DNA of 64,000 bases from Agapetus fuscipes (Eukaryota > Arthropoda > Insecta > Trichoptera > Glossosomatidae): positions 12,398,347-12,462,346 of the forward strand of contig OX637337.1 in assembly GCA_951799405.1 (NCBI GenBank). Reading direction: 5' to 3'. A model generated the notes under the pieces. The model saw only the letters and a list, made by a program, of their open reading frames with translations, had not been told where the DNA came from and searched no databases. The position numbers and the translations under genes were made by a program. This document shows positions 21,903-32,819 of this stretch, one piece after another (position 1 is the first letter of the stretch; every line of letters begins with the position of its first letter).

Positions 21903-22194
21903 TTATAATAAAACTAAGTGTAAATATTATGTGCTGAATCTTCTCGGGGGTAGTCGGCTACTTCCGGTAGCGGTCGGGGGTCTTCGGCAATCTCCGCCGT
22001 AGATTTCTTGCAGGACCGTCAGGCGTTGTCGGTCCACTCCGTCTGGAGCCGCTCCGGAGTCGTTCGGGTGTTCTCGGTGGTGAAAGCTGTATCGCCGGTG
22101 GTGCCGAAGACCCCCGACCGCTACCGGAAGTAGCCGACTACCCCCGAGAAGTTTCAGCATATAATATTTACACTTGGTTTTGTTATACTTAGTC
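21903..22194. repeat. Foldback element with GC-rich 85-bp arms
   Basis: Arms contain TCTCGGGGGTAGTCGGCTAC and CGGTAGCGGTCGGGGGTCTTC with their inverses at 22110-22160, and outer AGTGTAAATATTAT. The GC content is unusual for this region. No ORF motif. Confidence 0.8.
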
Positions 22195-22213
22195 TTATAT
22201 ATATTATATATAT

Positions 22214-22503
22214 GGGGCTGTCCATATATTACGTCATTCGCATTAAGGGGGGGGGGAGTCTGGTCTGCGGATGATGGCAAATGATGTACGAGTACAAAAA
22301 GTGACGTTGTTCTTGTAAATACCAATTTCTACAAAATATACAAAATATTATGTAAGTTATATAACATTATTAATTATTAATCTCGTCCATTATTACAGCA
22401 AGAGGGGGAAGGGTCATTAGATAATGACTAAAGGATGATTGTAAGGGGGGGGGGGGGGGTCGAAAATCGGCCAAAATCGATGACGTAATTTATGGACGGC
22501 CCC
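22214..22503. mobile_element. MITE with GGGGC-GTCCATA-ATTACGTCAT termini
   Basis: Inverted ends GGGGCTGTCCATATATTACG and CGTAATTTATGGACGGCCCC; two G-runs inside. The TIR type is widespread in insect genomes. The flank is TA-rich so the target duplication cannot be read. Confidence 0.72.
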
Positions 22504-22504
22504 T

Positions 22505-23050
22505 TTATATATTATACTTGGTCTTAGCTAAATAGTTACAGTAATGAAAAAAATCAAGCATCTTAATTATAGAGCTTGAACAAAATATATAACTGAAGAA
22601 TTGCCATCACAAAAAAATATTTTAAAAAACTCGTTTTTTTTACATTTTTGGCTTTTTTTCGTGTGTGCTGTATTTTGGAATTTTGTTTTTGCTTTTTAAT
22701 TACAGAACTATACATTGTTTAGGTTCCGTACTTAACATTTTTTTTATAATGTCAATAGTTTTGGAGTAAATACGGAAAATAAAGAAAAAGTAATAAAAAC
22801 AACAGTAAACACAAACACTAGTTTAAAGGAAATTTTATACAAAACAATAATGTAAATTTTTTAAAACTTTAAAATAAAATACCTGCGAGTTAAAAAGACA
22901 AACTTGACGTTAAACGTAATCCAAAGTGTTTTTTTAACATTTGACTTTCAAGGGATTGAAAAAATGAACTTACTTTCAGAGGACCCTGTAGCTGTTTTTT
23001 TAGCACTCTTTCGATGAACAACACGTCCTGTCAGCAACAAAACTTAAGGT
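22505..23050. other. AT-rich stretch, nothing recognised
   Basis: Interior of the 3790-bp element; no ORF or repeat I can support. Confidence 0.4.
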
Positions 23051-23056
23051 AACTAA

Positions 23057-23230
23057 TGGGGCGTCCACACGCTTGCCAACCATTCACAAGTCAAGCGCAC
23101 AGTGTGTCGTCTAGAACATGCTAGCTGGACAAAAATTTGTCTAATGGACTAATTTTGTCCAGCTAGCATGTTCTAGACGACACACTGTGCGCTTGACTTG
23201 TGAATGGTTGGCAAGCGTGTGGACGCCCCA
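23057..23230. mobile_element. 174-bp palindromic PIF/Harbinger-type MITE, TSD TAA
   Basis: Starts TGGGGCGTCCACACGCTTGC, ends with its inverse, and is almost fully palindromic about a short centre (CTAATGGACTAA). Flanked by TAA at 23054-23056 and 23231-23233, the 3-bp TWA duplication of PIF/Harbinger elements. Confidence 0.9.
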
Positions 23231-23234
23231 TAAT

Positions 23235-23865
23235 GTTTCTTCGCAGTTATTGTCGCGACTGACAAATCTTTAAGAGCTCCTCGCAATAAGCTTAAAGCTG
23301 CGAAAATAGCCTTGTGGTTGTTAGTAGCTCCGCGAGATAACTTTTAGCTCTTTTTTTGGCAAACATTAAGAGTTTTTAGTTGTTCTGGTTCTGAAAAGGT
23401 CAATTTTAAAGCTTACTGGTAATTTCTTTACGGCAGCCATATTTTTTCAATGAAAAAAAACTAACTATCTTAATCAACAGAAATATTTTTATTTAATTAT
23501 GCAAAATTAAATATGGTATCCTATGCGATTTAAAATACATGCCTTTTTGTATGAATATAAGTTTTATTTTTAATGCAACTTACCACCAAACACTTAATTG
23601 AAAAAAATAATTAAAATAAAAATATTAAATTTTTTAAGTTACGGAAGGCCCGTCTCGTATACAGAACTATTATCCTAAAGTATCACGATAAAGTGCCATT
23701 CGCAGTAAGTTTTACATTTCCCCTGCTTTCATAAAGCCATTTATTATTTTGTCTAAAACAACTCATACTTATCTATCCATTTTGAAACTTGGTAAGACGG
23801 AATATGGCGCGCACGCGCCATTATAATATGTATTTCAATTCACGGCTATGTAAAAAATCTTCCAC
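23235..23865. other. Interior of 3790-bp element, no gene seen
   Basis: Left part has AGCTC/AGAGCTC-rich low complexity, right part AT-rich; nothing else supported. Confidence 0.4.
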
Positions 23866-23867
23866 AG

Positions 23868-23959
23868 AAACATCTCGTTCTCGCTCACCCGAGCGAGAGC
23901 GAGATGTTTCTCGGGTTCTCTCGCTCTCGCTCACCCGAGCGAGAGCGAGAGAACCCGAG
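23868..23959. repeat. Two adjacent GAGCGAGAGCGAG hairpins
   Basis: Hairpin 1 (23868-23909) pairs AAACATCTCG...CTCGCTC with GAGCGAG...CGAGATGTTT. Hairpin 2 (23910-23959) is a perfect 23-bp stem beginning CTCGGGTTCTCTCGCTC around a 4-nt loop. They share the inner sequence CTCGCTCACCCGAGCGAG. Confidence 0.9.
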
Positions 23960-24019
23960 TTGTAAGTTGTATACGAGTTACATCCAAGACTAATTTAGAA
24001 CGTAAACGCTGTCTTGTTA

Positions 24020-24193
24020 TGGGGCGTCCACACGCTTGCCAACCATTCACAAGTCAAGCGCACAGTGTGTCGTCTAGAACATGCTAGCTGGACAAAATTA
24101 GTCCATTAGACAAATTTTTGTCCAGCTAGCATGTTCTAGACGACACACTGTGCGCTTGACTTGTGAATGGTTGGCAAGCGTGTGGACGCCCCA
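24020..24193. mobile_element. 174-bp palindromic PIF/Harbinger-type MITE, TSD TTA
   Basis: Nearly identical to 23057-23230, centre in the inverted orientation, flanked by TTA at 24017-24019 and 24194-24196. Confidence 0.9.
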
Positions 24194-24454
24194 TTAGGTT
24201 ATATTGAGGTAAAATTAAGGTTGCCGAAGTTATATTTGGGTTCTGCCATAGCTCGTAGAGCGGTTCTGTATTTGAGCCATAGGTTTTGGTGTAGCTCTTC
24301 GCAAGGTTCTAAAACTGGGGCCCTTTTAGCACTCACGAGGTTAGTATAAGGTAAATATAACGTTATTGAGACTACTAAGACTTACGTGCCGATTTCCATA
24401 CAAAGGTTGTGGGACCATTTTGTAACCTTTTTAAAACCTAAATGGTTACTTGGG

Positions 24455-24501
24455 ACTGTGCGCTTGACTTGTGATGGGTTGGCAAGCGTGTGGAAACCCC
24501 A
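24455..24501 (+). mobile_element. Palindromic MITE, right part
   Basis: Last 47 bp (TGTGCGCTTGACTTGTG... to ACCCCA) of the MITE that begins at 20536. Confidence 0.9.
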
Positions 24502-24509
24502 TCAGACAT

Positions 24510-24950
24510 TTCCACTTCGGAGTTAAAATGTCTGAAAAGTCAAAGACAATAATGCTACGGACTTGAAAATTTTGGTAGGTATTTTTTTTTTTTTGTTTAT
24601 TTCAAACTTGAAAACCTTTATTTTTTGTGAATACCACAGAGTAAGGGAGAATAAAAAAAACAATTTGAAACGTATATAAATTAATTGTTAACCCACAATG
24701 GAAAGAGAAACAAAGTAGGTAATAATTAAATTGATTTTGTTCTTACTTATGGATTAAAAACAATTTTACTTCACAACGGTGTTTTTTTTTCATTGCAAAT
24801 GATTCCGTACAACTATTCACGGAAGAAACATGTTAATCAACTATTTTTATAAGTCGTTAATAATTTCAGTCGTAAGAGAAGTTTTAAATTCAATGTTGGT
24901 CTTTGCAAATAAGCGCCAAAAACAATGACACAATATAATGTTAACACAAT
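24510..24950. other. AT-rich spacer
   Basis: No supported feature between the Harbinger stack and the large foldback. Confidence 0.4.
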
Positions 24951-24956
24951 ATGTAA

Positions 24957-26176
24957 TACCAATGCAATATTAATGACACAATTGCAATATTGCATTCTGT
25001 TTCACAAAAATATTTTTGAGGTTAAGAACCCGTAATATATTCACAACTAACATTGGAATATTCTGCCAGTTTGTACCACGATGAATTTTAAATTATCTGT
25101 ATGATTTTTTTTTTACTGGCGTATAGTTTAACTTAACACGTATTAAAATAATTTAATTCCTACATTATTTTAATCCCATTCGATGTTTGAATAAACCGCA
25201 ACAGCTAAATGCCATTAAAAGAAAAAGATTCTGTTTTGTTCAAAAAATATTTTGTTCAAATGTGTGTGAAGACGGAAAACCGATAGTTGCCGCTAAAAAT
25301 CGGTGTCTGACGTCACTATCGAAACTTATTCAAAAAAAAATCGTGTGTCTAAACTGAGCCTTAGACCATGTGGAAACTGAGCCATATCGATATATTTTGC
25401 CCATCCCGTGCCCATCCCTATCGCGAGCTACCCAGACCCCGTTAACTAGTATTTTGCTACTGGTAACCTTGTTTTATAATATCGGTAGCCATATTGGAAT
25501 CCATCTTGGGTGTGGACATACTTGGGCACAATGGGAAGGAGTAAGGAGGAAGGAGAAGAGGTGGTTTTTTTAAACTGAAATCAGAATGAGCGTAAATAAA
25601 ATTGAAATAATGATTTATATTTATCTACTGTTATTCATTTAAAAAAAGAGTTTAAGTGTTAATTAACTTTGTATTGTTTATTATTTATTAAATTACTGGT
25701 TTTTTTTTATAAAAAACTGATTAAAAAAAATATATTTAATGATGGTTGAACTGTGCTTAGGCTCAGTTTAGACACACGAAATTTTTTTGAAAAAGTTTCG
25801 ATAGTGACGTCAGACAGCGATTTTTAGCGGCAACTATCGGTTTCTCCGTCTCCACACACATTTGAACAAAATATTTTTTGAACAAAACAGAATCTTTTTC
25901 TTCTAATGGCATTTAGCTGTTGCGGTTTATTCAAACATCGAATGGGATTAAAGTAATGTAGGAATTAAATTATTTTAATACGTGTTAAGTTAAACTATAC
26001 GCCAGTAAAAAAAAAAAATCATACAGATAATTTAAAATTCATCGTGGTGTTGTACAAACTGGCAGAATATTCCAATGTTAGTTGTGGAAATATATTACGG
26101 GTTCTTAACCTCAAAAGTATTTTTATGAAACAGAATGCAATATTGCAATTGTGTCATTAATATTGCATTGGTATAA
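24957..26176. repeat. 1.2-kb foldback with about 410-bp inverted arms
   Basis: Arms 24957-25362 and 25757-26176 are inverted copies (landmarks: ATACCAATGCAATATTAATG outermost; GATAGTGACGTCAGACA; GGCTCAGTTTAGACACACGA innermost). The approx. 395-bp loop is unrelated and carries no clear gene. Arms differ by a modest number of substitutions. The right arm meets the LINE at 26178 directly. Confidence 0.88.
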
Positions 26177-26177
26177 A

Positions 26178-27640
26178 TTATTGTGTTTCAAGACGGTCAA
26201 TGTGGGTAGCATAGAATGGAGACCAGATAACACTGGCATACTCAAGGTGTGGGCGAACCAATGAACAGTAAAGGATTTTTAAAGTTTGTACATTATTGAA
26301 ATCAGAAGTAATTCTAAGGATGAAACCTAGAATCTTAAGTGACTTATTAACAATATTATCAATGTGTTCGCGAAAGGAAAGTTTGATATCCAATGTTAAA
26401 CCAAGGTCCTTAATAAGTGTGACCGTTGCCAGGTCAACACCATTTAGTTTGTAGACAAAATTTACAGGTTGTTTTGTTTTATAAAAGGACATAATTTTAC
26501 ATGTATCGATATTCAGCTCCATGCAGTTGGCCTTGCACCAATCATTGAATGAATCAATATCTGATTGAAACAGAGAGCAATCATTGTAAGAGTTAATGGA
26601 TTTCAGCATTTTGTTGTCATCCGCAAAAAGCCAAAATTGAGTATTAGAAAAAACATTCAGGTCATTAATAAATATATTGAAAAGAAGAGGAGCAAGATGT
26701 GCTCCTTGAGGTACACCAGACGTAACGTCAATTTTATCAGAAATAGAATCATTTATTCTCACTCTTTGTTTTCTTCCAGTTAAGTAAGACTTGAGAAAGG
26801 TTAGAAAGGGATCTCTTATACCAATAGCTCTTAGTTTAGCTACAAGGAGTTGATGGTTAACCTTATCGAAGGCCTTAGAGAAGTCAGTGTATAGAACATC
26901 AACCTGAGTATTATTTTCAAGGGCCCTGACAATAGTGTCAGTGTAGGAAAGCAAATTAGTAATAGTAGATCTAGAAGATCGGAAGCCATGTTGTTCATCA
27001 ATCAATAAATTTTTGAAGAGAGGGGAGATTTTTGTAGTTATGATAGACTCAAAAATTTTTGGTATATGGGATAAATTTGATATAGGTCGGTAGTTCTTTA
27101 TATCAGACTTGATTCCAGATTTAAAAATAGGTCTTAGGTAAGATATTTTCCAAGAGTCAGGAAAAACACCTGAAGACAGAGAAAGGTTAAATAAATGACA
27201 TAATGGCTTTGACAAGGTAAACTTGCACTTCTTGAGCAAAAGTTGTGGAAAACCATCGGGACCAGTGCCACTATTATCAGACAGAGCCCCCAATGCATTG
27301 AAAACATCCACTAGTGATATATTGCATTCATTTAAGTCAACAGTATGTGTGTAGTTGAATAGCGGGACATTAGATGCAGTGTCTGAATATACTGTAGAAA
27401 AGTGTTTAGCAAACAATTCTGCAATGGCAGTAGCATTTGTGGCTTGAGTATCATTATAGGTCATATTAGAGGGAAGACCGTTACCTGCACGTTTTTGTGC
27501 AACAAAATGCCAAAAAATTTTTGGGTATAAATTTAAGTTAGTCTCGGTATCTTCAATAAAAGATTTATAGCTACTCCTTGATTCCATTTTAGATAATTGT
27601 CTTAGATGAGTAAACTTCTGATAGTAAAGTAATAATATTT
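26178..27640 (-). pseudogene. Jockey-superfamily LINE RT, uninterrupted but truncated
   Basis: About 470 codons without a stop. RT motifs: NSGTGPDGFPQLLLKKC, LRPIFKSG, NYRPISNLSHIPK, EQHGFRSSRSTITNLL, VLYTDFSKAFDKVNHQLL (motif A), TSGVPQGAHLAPLLFNIFI (motif B), FADDNKMLK (catalytic), IKDLGLTLD and LVRPHLEYASVIWSP. The upstream frame (about 27590-27640) is the endonuclease-RT linker. The reading ends at HIDRLETQ, where related elements continue with the C-terminal domain; that domain is missing and the sequence passes into the foldback at 26176. The long open frame implies recent arrival. It is related to, but not a close copy of, the LINE at 7213. Confidence 0.9.
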
Positions 27641-27644
27641 AGGT

Positions 27645-28200
27645 TAAGATAGTAATAATAATAATATTTATTAATAATATCAGGGCAGATAATAATATAT
27701 GAATATAATGGTGTGGGTGTACCCGCCTGTCGCGTGTTTATACACACATGCATACAAGATCAAAGTCCGAATAGGTACTTGTTGAGGCAGCGAAGCAAGA
27801 AAGACGGGGAAGGGGGTTTCGAAGTACGTACCTACCTCAAAGCTATAGAGTGGCTTCTCTAAGTACCTATATACTCTGTGGAGCTACCATCCAAGCTGAA
27901 CGCACGTCAAATCTGCGGGCACTCTTGAAGTCTAGAATACGTCAAAAAAGTAGAAAATTTTGAGTTTTCTGTTACAAAAATATAAGAGATGCAAAGATCT
28001 TTGAAATAAATCGTGAGTAAAACCTTTATTCTTCATTTTGAATTCGGACAGTTTTTATTTATTTTTAAAGAACTTTGTGGTGATGCCAGGGCTGCGTGAA
28101 ATGTTTGTATAACACTCGTATAAAAGTATTTGTAAACAAATAAAAAAAACTTTTATACCAATACGGGTTTGTTGACTTGCTTCAATTTAAATTACGAGTA
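27645..28200. other. ATT microsatellite and unassigned spacer
   Basis: AATAATATT repeats at 27640-27700; the remainder holds no supported gene. Confidence 0.45.
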
Positions 28201-28208
28201 TGTTGCAG

Positions 28209-28342
28209 ATGGGACACAAAAAAAAACCGACATGCATTAGCGCCAAGCAAAAAAAAAATTTAAAAGCCGCCAGGGAAAAATTACGATTAATTCGATCTGG
28301 GAGTCAAACCACTGCGGCCAATGAAAATATTGTAAGACAAAG
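28209..28342 (+). CDS. Candidate first exon of unknown gene
   Basis: ATG at 28209 opens 44 lysine/arginine-rich codons (starting MGHKKKPTC, later LKAAREKLRLIRSG and ENIVRQ) and ends in CAAAG followed by GTAAATAG, a plausible splice donor in phase 2. The reading has no stop despite several A-runs. I do not recognise the protein, and no continuation could be found because the sequence enters a repeat at 28495. It may be a TE-encoded or host exon remnant. Confidence 0.35.
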
Positions 28343-28626
28343 GTAAATAGTATTTTGTTATAATAAATACAACGTTCTGAATGTAAGAAAAACATCAATT
28401 CTGTTGTTTTGAATGATATGATCTGATTTATCCTTGAAATGGAAATACTTTTATTTTCAATTTTTATTTTAAACTTTAAATTTTTTACTTTCTTGCTATA
28501 GCTGAAGGCTATAAAGAAAGTTATGATTTGGTGTGAAAAAAAAAATTTCGAGGTTTTCACGGAAATGAGTTGTCCTGGTGCAGGACATGCCAAAAAAACA
28601 CTATCTTTCAAAAACGTCCGTCTGTA

Positions 28627-28640
<14 letters not shown>

Positions 28641-28657
<17 letters not shown>

Positions 28658-30484
28658 CATTCCCTCCATTAGTAACCCTAATGGGGGGGAGTTTATTCGT
28701 GTGTACCACTTATATAGTATACCACACTAAATATAATTTACAAAGTAATAATTATACATACATCTTTTTTTTTTTTTTTTTTTTTTTTTTTATTATTATA
28801 CACTACACTCTCATTTTCTTTCACTTGAATTTAATTCATATCCAAGCCGATTGGAATTTGAACCGATTTTTGTGTTGAATTTGAATCGATTGGAATTTCC
28901 ATTTTTGTGTTGAATTTGAATTTTGTTAGATAGGGTTCTTGTATTGCCATTATGTCAACATTGTTTCTTGATATATATTCCAATAAATTAGCTGAAGCTT
29001 TTTTTTTTTTTTTTTGATTTAGCCAAATTAATTTGTAATATATTTACAATATTTTGGTTTCTGATCATTTTGATTAGTCATTTTTTTTTTTTTTTTTTTT
29101 TTTAAATCAATATCATTCAAGAAATTCTTATAATAATTTAAATAAGAATGGCATGCAATTTTATCTAAAGCATCATGGTCTTCAAATGTGATAACTTTGT
29201 CTCTCTTATTCAAGTGATAACAATTTATACCTATTTTTTTATTAGATGTGCAGTTCTCAGTCAAGTGGCTTCCTGCACACTTGCCGCAAAACTCAACTTG
29301 ACTTGTGCAAAATTTTGTTGTGTGACCATATTTTTGGCATTTTAAGCACTTTTTAATTTGTACAAAGTCTTCTACTTTGCAGATCGACCACATCATTTTA
29401 ACTTTTTGTAATAATAATAAATTTCTTGTATCCTTGTTACAACTTATTGCGAGATTTTTTCCAGAATTAAACTTATTCTTGAAAATAAAAAGAGGTTTAA
29501 TAATATCATCCTCCTTCAAAGAATTTTGAGTTTTAATAATTTCTACGCATTCCTGTAAATCAGTTATTTCTTCCGGAATGTATTTTATGATTAAATTAGG
29601 CTGGCGTTTTTTAACAACAGTGGAATTTAGATTTTTAATTTTGTTTACTTCTTTATCCAATAGATCACATTCAGATTTTGTTTCACAACTAATTACAATT
29701 TTGTTTTTGTTGATCTTAATATTTTGAATGCCAATTTTTAATTTTGCAGGATTTATTTGCTTAAAAATTTCCTCTTTAATTATTTTACCAGAGCAATCCT
29801 TTTCATCTGATTCAATTATTATTTTATGATTTTTCACAGTATTTTAGATATCAGTGACTTTTTTATCATACATAATTTCTTTGCTCATCGAATTTTTTCT
29901 ATTCCTTTCATTTTCAGAAATAATTTTATTCTTTGCATTTATCATTTCCTTGAGGTCATTTATTTCTTTAATTTGTTCCAAATTGATTGATTGTAGATCT
30001 GAAATGGCTAGGTGAATGTCTTTTCGTAAATCATTTCGTAGATTTCCTGACATTAACGTCACATTTTCTATTTTTTTAATGGCACTTAAGAAATCCATAT
30101 TTACTTTGATATATATATATATATATTTTAAATAGAATTAAACGCACAAATATCCCTTGAACGGAATGACGAACTTGGCTGCAACACTTATGTAAAGCAT
30201 GGAAGGTAGAAAGTTAGAAAAAAAAAAAAAAACGAAAAAAATTCAAATAAAATTTCGTAGTGCAAACGTTCTTCCATAGAAATTTTATAAACAAAAGCAG
30301 AACGATATGTTTCAGCGTTTTCATCCCGTAGAGTATTAAGCTCTTCACAATATTCATGCAGCATTTTTTATTATTATTATAATTTTTCGTATGAAAACAC
30401 ATTAGAAAAAAAAAAAAGAAACAGCCGAACAAATGGCACTTTGTATGAAAATTTATGATAAACACAAAAACCCCACCAGTCCTC

Positions 30485-30488
<4 letters not shown>
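28641..30488 (-). mobile_element. Internally deleted LINE inserted in a TG repeat
   Basis: Splits the CA/TG microsatellite of the composite unit. On its minus strand it runs from about 30488 through ORF1 (30098-29028), then the first about 60 codons of ORF2 endonuclease (about 29050-28850; SANLLEYISRNNVDIMAIQE), and then jumps to a 3' region ending in A17 at 28657-28641. So RT is deleted but the poly(A) end is kept. Confidence 0.75.
29028..30098 (-). pseudogene. LINE ORF1 (Gag-like, CCHC zinc knuckles)
   Basis: Two open stretches in the same frame, separated by a single TAA at 29844-29846. The N-terminal part (84 codons) is predicted coiled coil (IKEINDLKEMINAKNKIISE). The second (about 270 codons) holds an RRM-like basic region and zinc knuckles CLKCQKYGHTTKFC and CGKCAGSHLTENC, with a third degenerate one (CYHLNKRDKVITFEDH). 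This is the RNA-binding ORF1 of Jockey/R1-type LINEs, which coats the element RNA. A lysine run (poly-A at 29078-29103) lies near its C-terminus. Inactive because of the stop codon and loss of ORF2. Confidence 0.88.

Positions 30489-30547
<59 letters not shown>
30489..30547 (+). repeat. (TG)n microsatellite
   Basis: About 29 uninterrupted TG units; the other half of the original tract is at 28625-28640. Confidence 0.97.
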
Positions 30548-31589
30548 GTCACTTTCCAAAGTAGAGATACCAAATTTTGGCTACATCTACTTTTTTGGAC
30601 ATGTATTAAGTATGAATAACATGGCATTACACCAACTTGAAAATTCAAGATGGCTGCCGTACAAAAAAAACATAAAATTGCACTTTTCTCAAAAACGGCT
30701 CCAAGAATTTTTCTTTAATTTTCAGAATTGCCACTAATTAGTTTTTAACTTAATGAATTAGTTATGGCAACACTCTTACTAATCTGTCTCTATGGGCTGC
30801 CATATGAAAAAAACAAACGATTGTGATTTTCTCGAAAGTTAAGGGGTCAACAAAAATATAAAAATGTACGATATTATAGACAACATAAATTTCTACAAAA
30901 TTAAAAAAAAAAATTTTTGAAAAAAAAAATATAAATCACCGTTTACACGACCTGAAATTTAAAATCGAAAATATTACAAAATCCTATTAAAATGCAAGAT
31001 ATTTAAATTTGTTTTAGATTTGGTAGAAAAAACAAGTTTATCACTTTAATTCGTAATCAAAGACTTTGTACTTTTTTGAAAATTCAAGATGGCTTCCGAA
31101 GAGCGGAAAATTTAAAATACGATTTTCTCAAAAACGGCTCCGACGATTTTTCTTAAATTTTCTGTGAATCCGTTTATAAAATAGTGCTATCTAATGATTA
31201 TAATAATTTTTTCATCATAATCTCGGTTTAGGGAGTTGCCATATAAAAGAAAAAAATAATGGAAAAATTCTCGGCAGTTAGAGGGTTAATAAAAAAATAA
31301 TGTAACACAAATGTAAAACAAAAATGGTAACCTATATATTGCCATCATTATTTTTTCCAAAAATTGAATCAAAAGTATAGCCACCATACAAAGTGAAAAA
31401 ATTTCCATACAAAATGGTTTCGTAATTTTCTTGGTAGTCAAAGGGTTAAAATTAGAAAAAAGGCTGTGATTCTTAAAATTTTATAAATACCAATAATAAT
31501 CAGTCGTTACTTTTTCAAAATGTAACTAAAAAGTTTACCCACATTACAAAGTCCTAGTTTGCATACAGAAGGGTTCAATGACCATCTAC

Positions 31590-31802
31590 AATAATCTAGA
31601 ATGTAAGTTGCAATGAAATATAAACATTCAAAACTCATATCAAATGCATGCCCACAAACAGGTACGTGTAAGTTCGCGCTTACGAATGCTGAATGTGTAC
31701 CTACAAATTAAAACCAAATCTCAAATGAACATAAAACCTCCAACTCTTGCCGACCTTCCTTGAAACAGGGGTGACATTGACAAAGTGAATTATTTTTTAC
31801 AC
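31590..31802 (-). repeat. GATTA-tailed SINE, interrupted
   Basis: Minus-strand copy belonging to the composite unit. It stops at TTACACTTT where the LINE fragment 31803-32452 is inserted and resumes as AGGTCAGCTTCATATCAACC at 32455-32488. Confidence 0.82.
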
Positions 31803-32452
31803 TTTAGGAGGACTGAGAAATGTCAGGAAATTGAGATAAGACTGAATGAAACAAGAGTGGAGGTCGTGAAAGAATTTGATTTTCTGGGAAAGAATTGAAA
31901 AAGCGCGCTAGTAGAGGAAGAAGTGTAATGGGAACGGTTGGAAGAATTGCAAGAAATAGGAAACTTACAAAGAATATGAGATCGGCGGTCTACAATGGCA
32001 TATTGGTTGGTGGAAGTGAGGCTTAATTAATGTGAGCTGAGTAAAGTACGTACGGTTGAAATGGCTTACCTGAGAGCAATGGCTGGAAAGACACTGAGTG
32101 ATAGAGTACGTAATAATTGGGTGGTGAACAAGTGTGGTATAAAAGAGAATATGAGAATGAAAGTACAAAAAAGTACGATGAGATGGTTCGGACATCTTGA
32201 AAGAATGGATGATGAACAACTAACGAAGAAAGTGTACAAAGGAAATGTCAGAGGAAAACGCGGAAGAGGAAGGCTGAGGAAAGAATGGTTAGACCAAATA
32301 GGTGAGATTGCAAAAGAATGGAATCTGCAGAGTGACAATAAGAGAAGAGTACCTATGTATAAAAAAGATGATGACAGAAAAAAGTGGAGGCGCATCTGCG
32401 GAGGTATCGGCCACCCTTAGTGGAACGGCGGCAGGATACAGTATAGTACAGT
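31803..32452 (+). pseudogene. LINE ORF2 C-terminal fragment in a SINE
   Basis: Plus-strand counterpart of 1790-2430. Motifs: VEMAYLRAMAGKTLSDRVRN, MRWFGHLERMDDEQLTKKVY, GKRGRGRLRKEWLDQIGEIA, KKWRRICGGIGHP then stop. Upstream codons (RSAVYNGILVGGSEA) are readable but contain stops. The corresponding SINE at 60967-61235 lacks this insert and shows the empty site. Confidence 0.82.
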
Positions 32453-32819
32453 ATAGAGGTCAGCTTCATATCAACCTATAAGTCAAGGATCTTTCTTGTG
32501 TAATTGGCGCTTTTTCCAGAGAAGACCAACCTCGCAGAGGACTCTTGAGGTGTGATTCACACAAAACGGCGCTCACGAAATAAATCATCCAAATATTTTT
32601 TATTGACTTAAGAATTTATATGGATATTTCCATATTGTACGAGTATGCAGGTACACACCGCGGTGGAATAAAATTGATCTATTATTGATATATTATATTT
32701 TCATTGAAACTGCATAAGCTGGTAGATGATTATAGCTTGATATACGTCAAACAGTGGGTTAATTTTTGCAAGAAAGTCGAGTGCAGATTCTGTGCAATTT
32801 ATTAATACTTTGAGTCAGG

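Larger units (their letters stand above)
20665..24454. mobile_element. 3790-bp element with TIR CCCAAGTAACCA
   Basis: Ends CCCAAGTAACCA and TGGTTACTTGGG are inverted copies placed inside a MITE, whose AC dinucleotide (20663-20664 and 24455-24456) is duplicated. Both subterminal regions contain many AGGTT motifs in the same (plus) orientation, about eight in 20690-21090 and six in 24195-24415. No transposase is recognised. The interior has been colonised by a SINE (21412), several foldbacks and two more copies of the host MITE. A 2-bp AC duplication fits no superfamily cleanly, so I leave it unclassified. Confidence 0.72.
28495..32815 (+). repeat. Composite repeat unit, copy A
   Basis: Colinear, in inverted orientation, with 60690-64000. 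Shared landmarks: TATAGCTGAAGGCTATAAAG (28497 / 63985), GTTGTCCTGGTGCAGGACAT (28570 / 63905), TACTTTTTTGGACATG (30588 / 63800), AAAACGGCTCC near 30694 and 31131, AAAAAGTTTACCCAC (31530 / 61290), a GATTA-tailed SINE and the CCACCGCGGTGTG block. Copy A alone carries LINE insertions at 28641-30488 and 31803-32452. Confidence 0.85.

Noticed and set aside
30214..30648. Open frames across the TG/CA microsatellite
   Set aside because: Poly-(TH) and (VC) readings are products of the dinucleotide repeat; no motif outside it.
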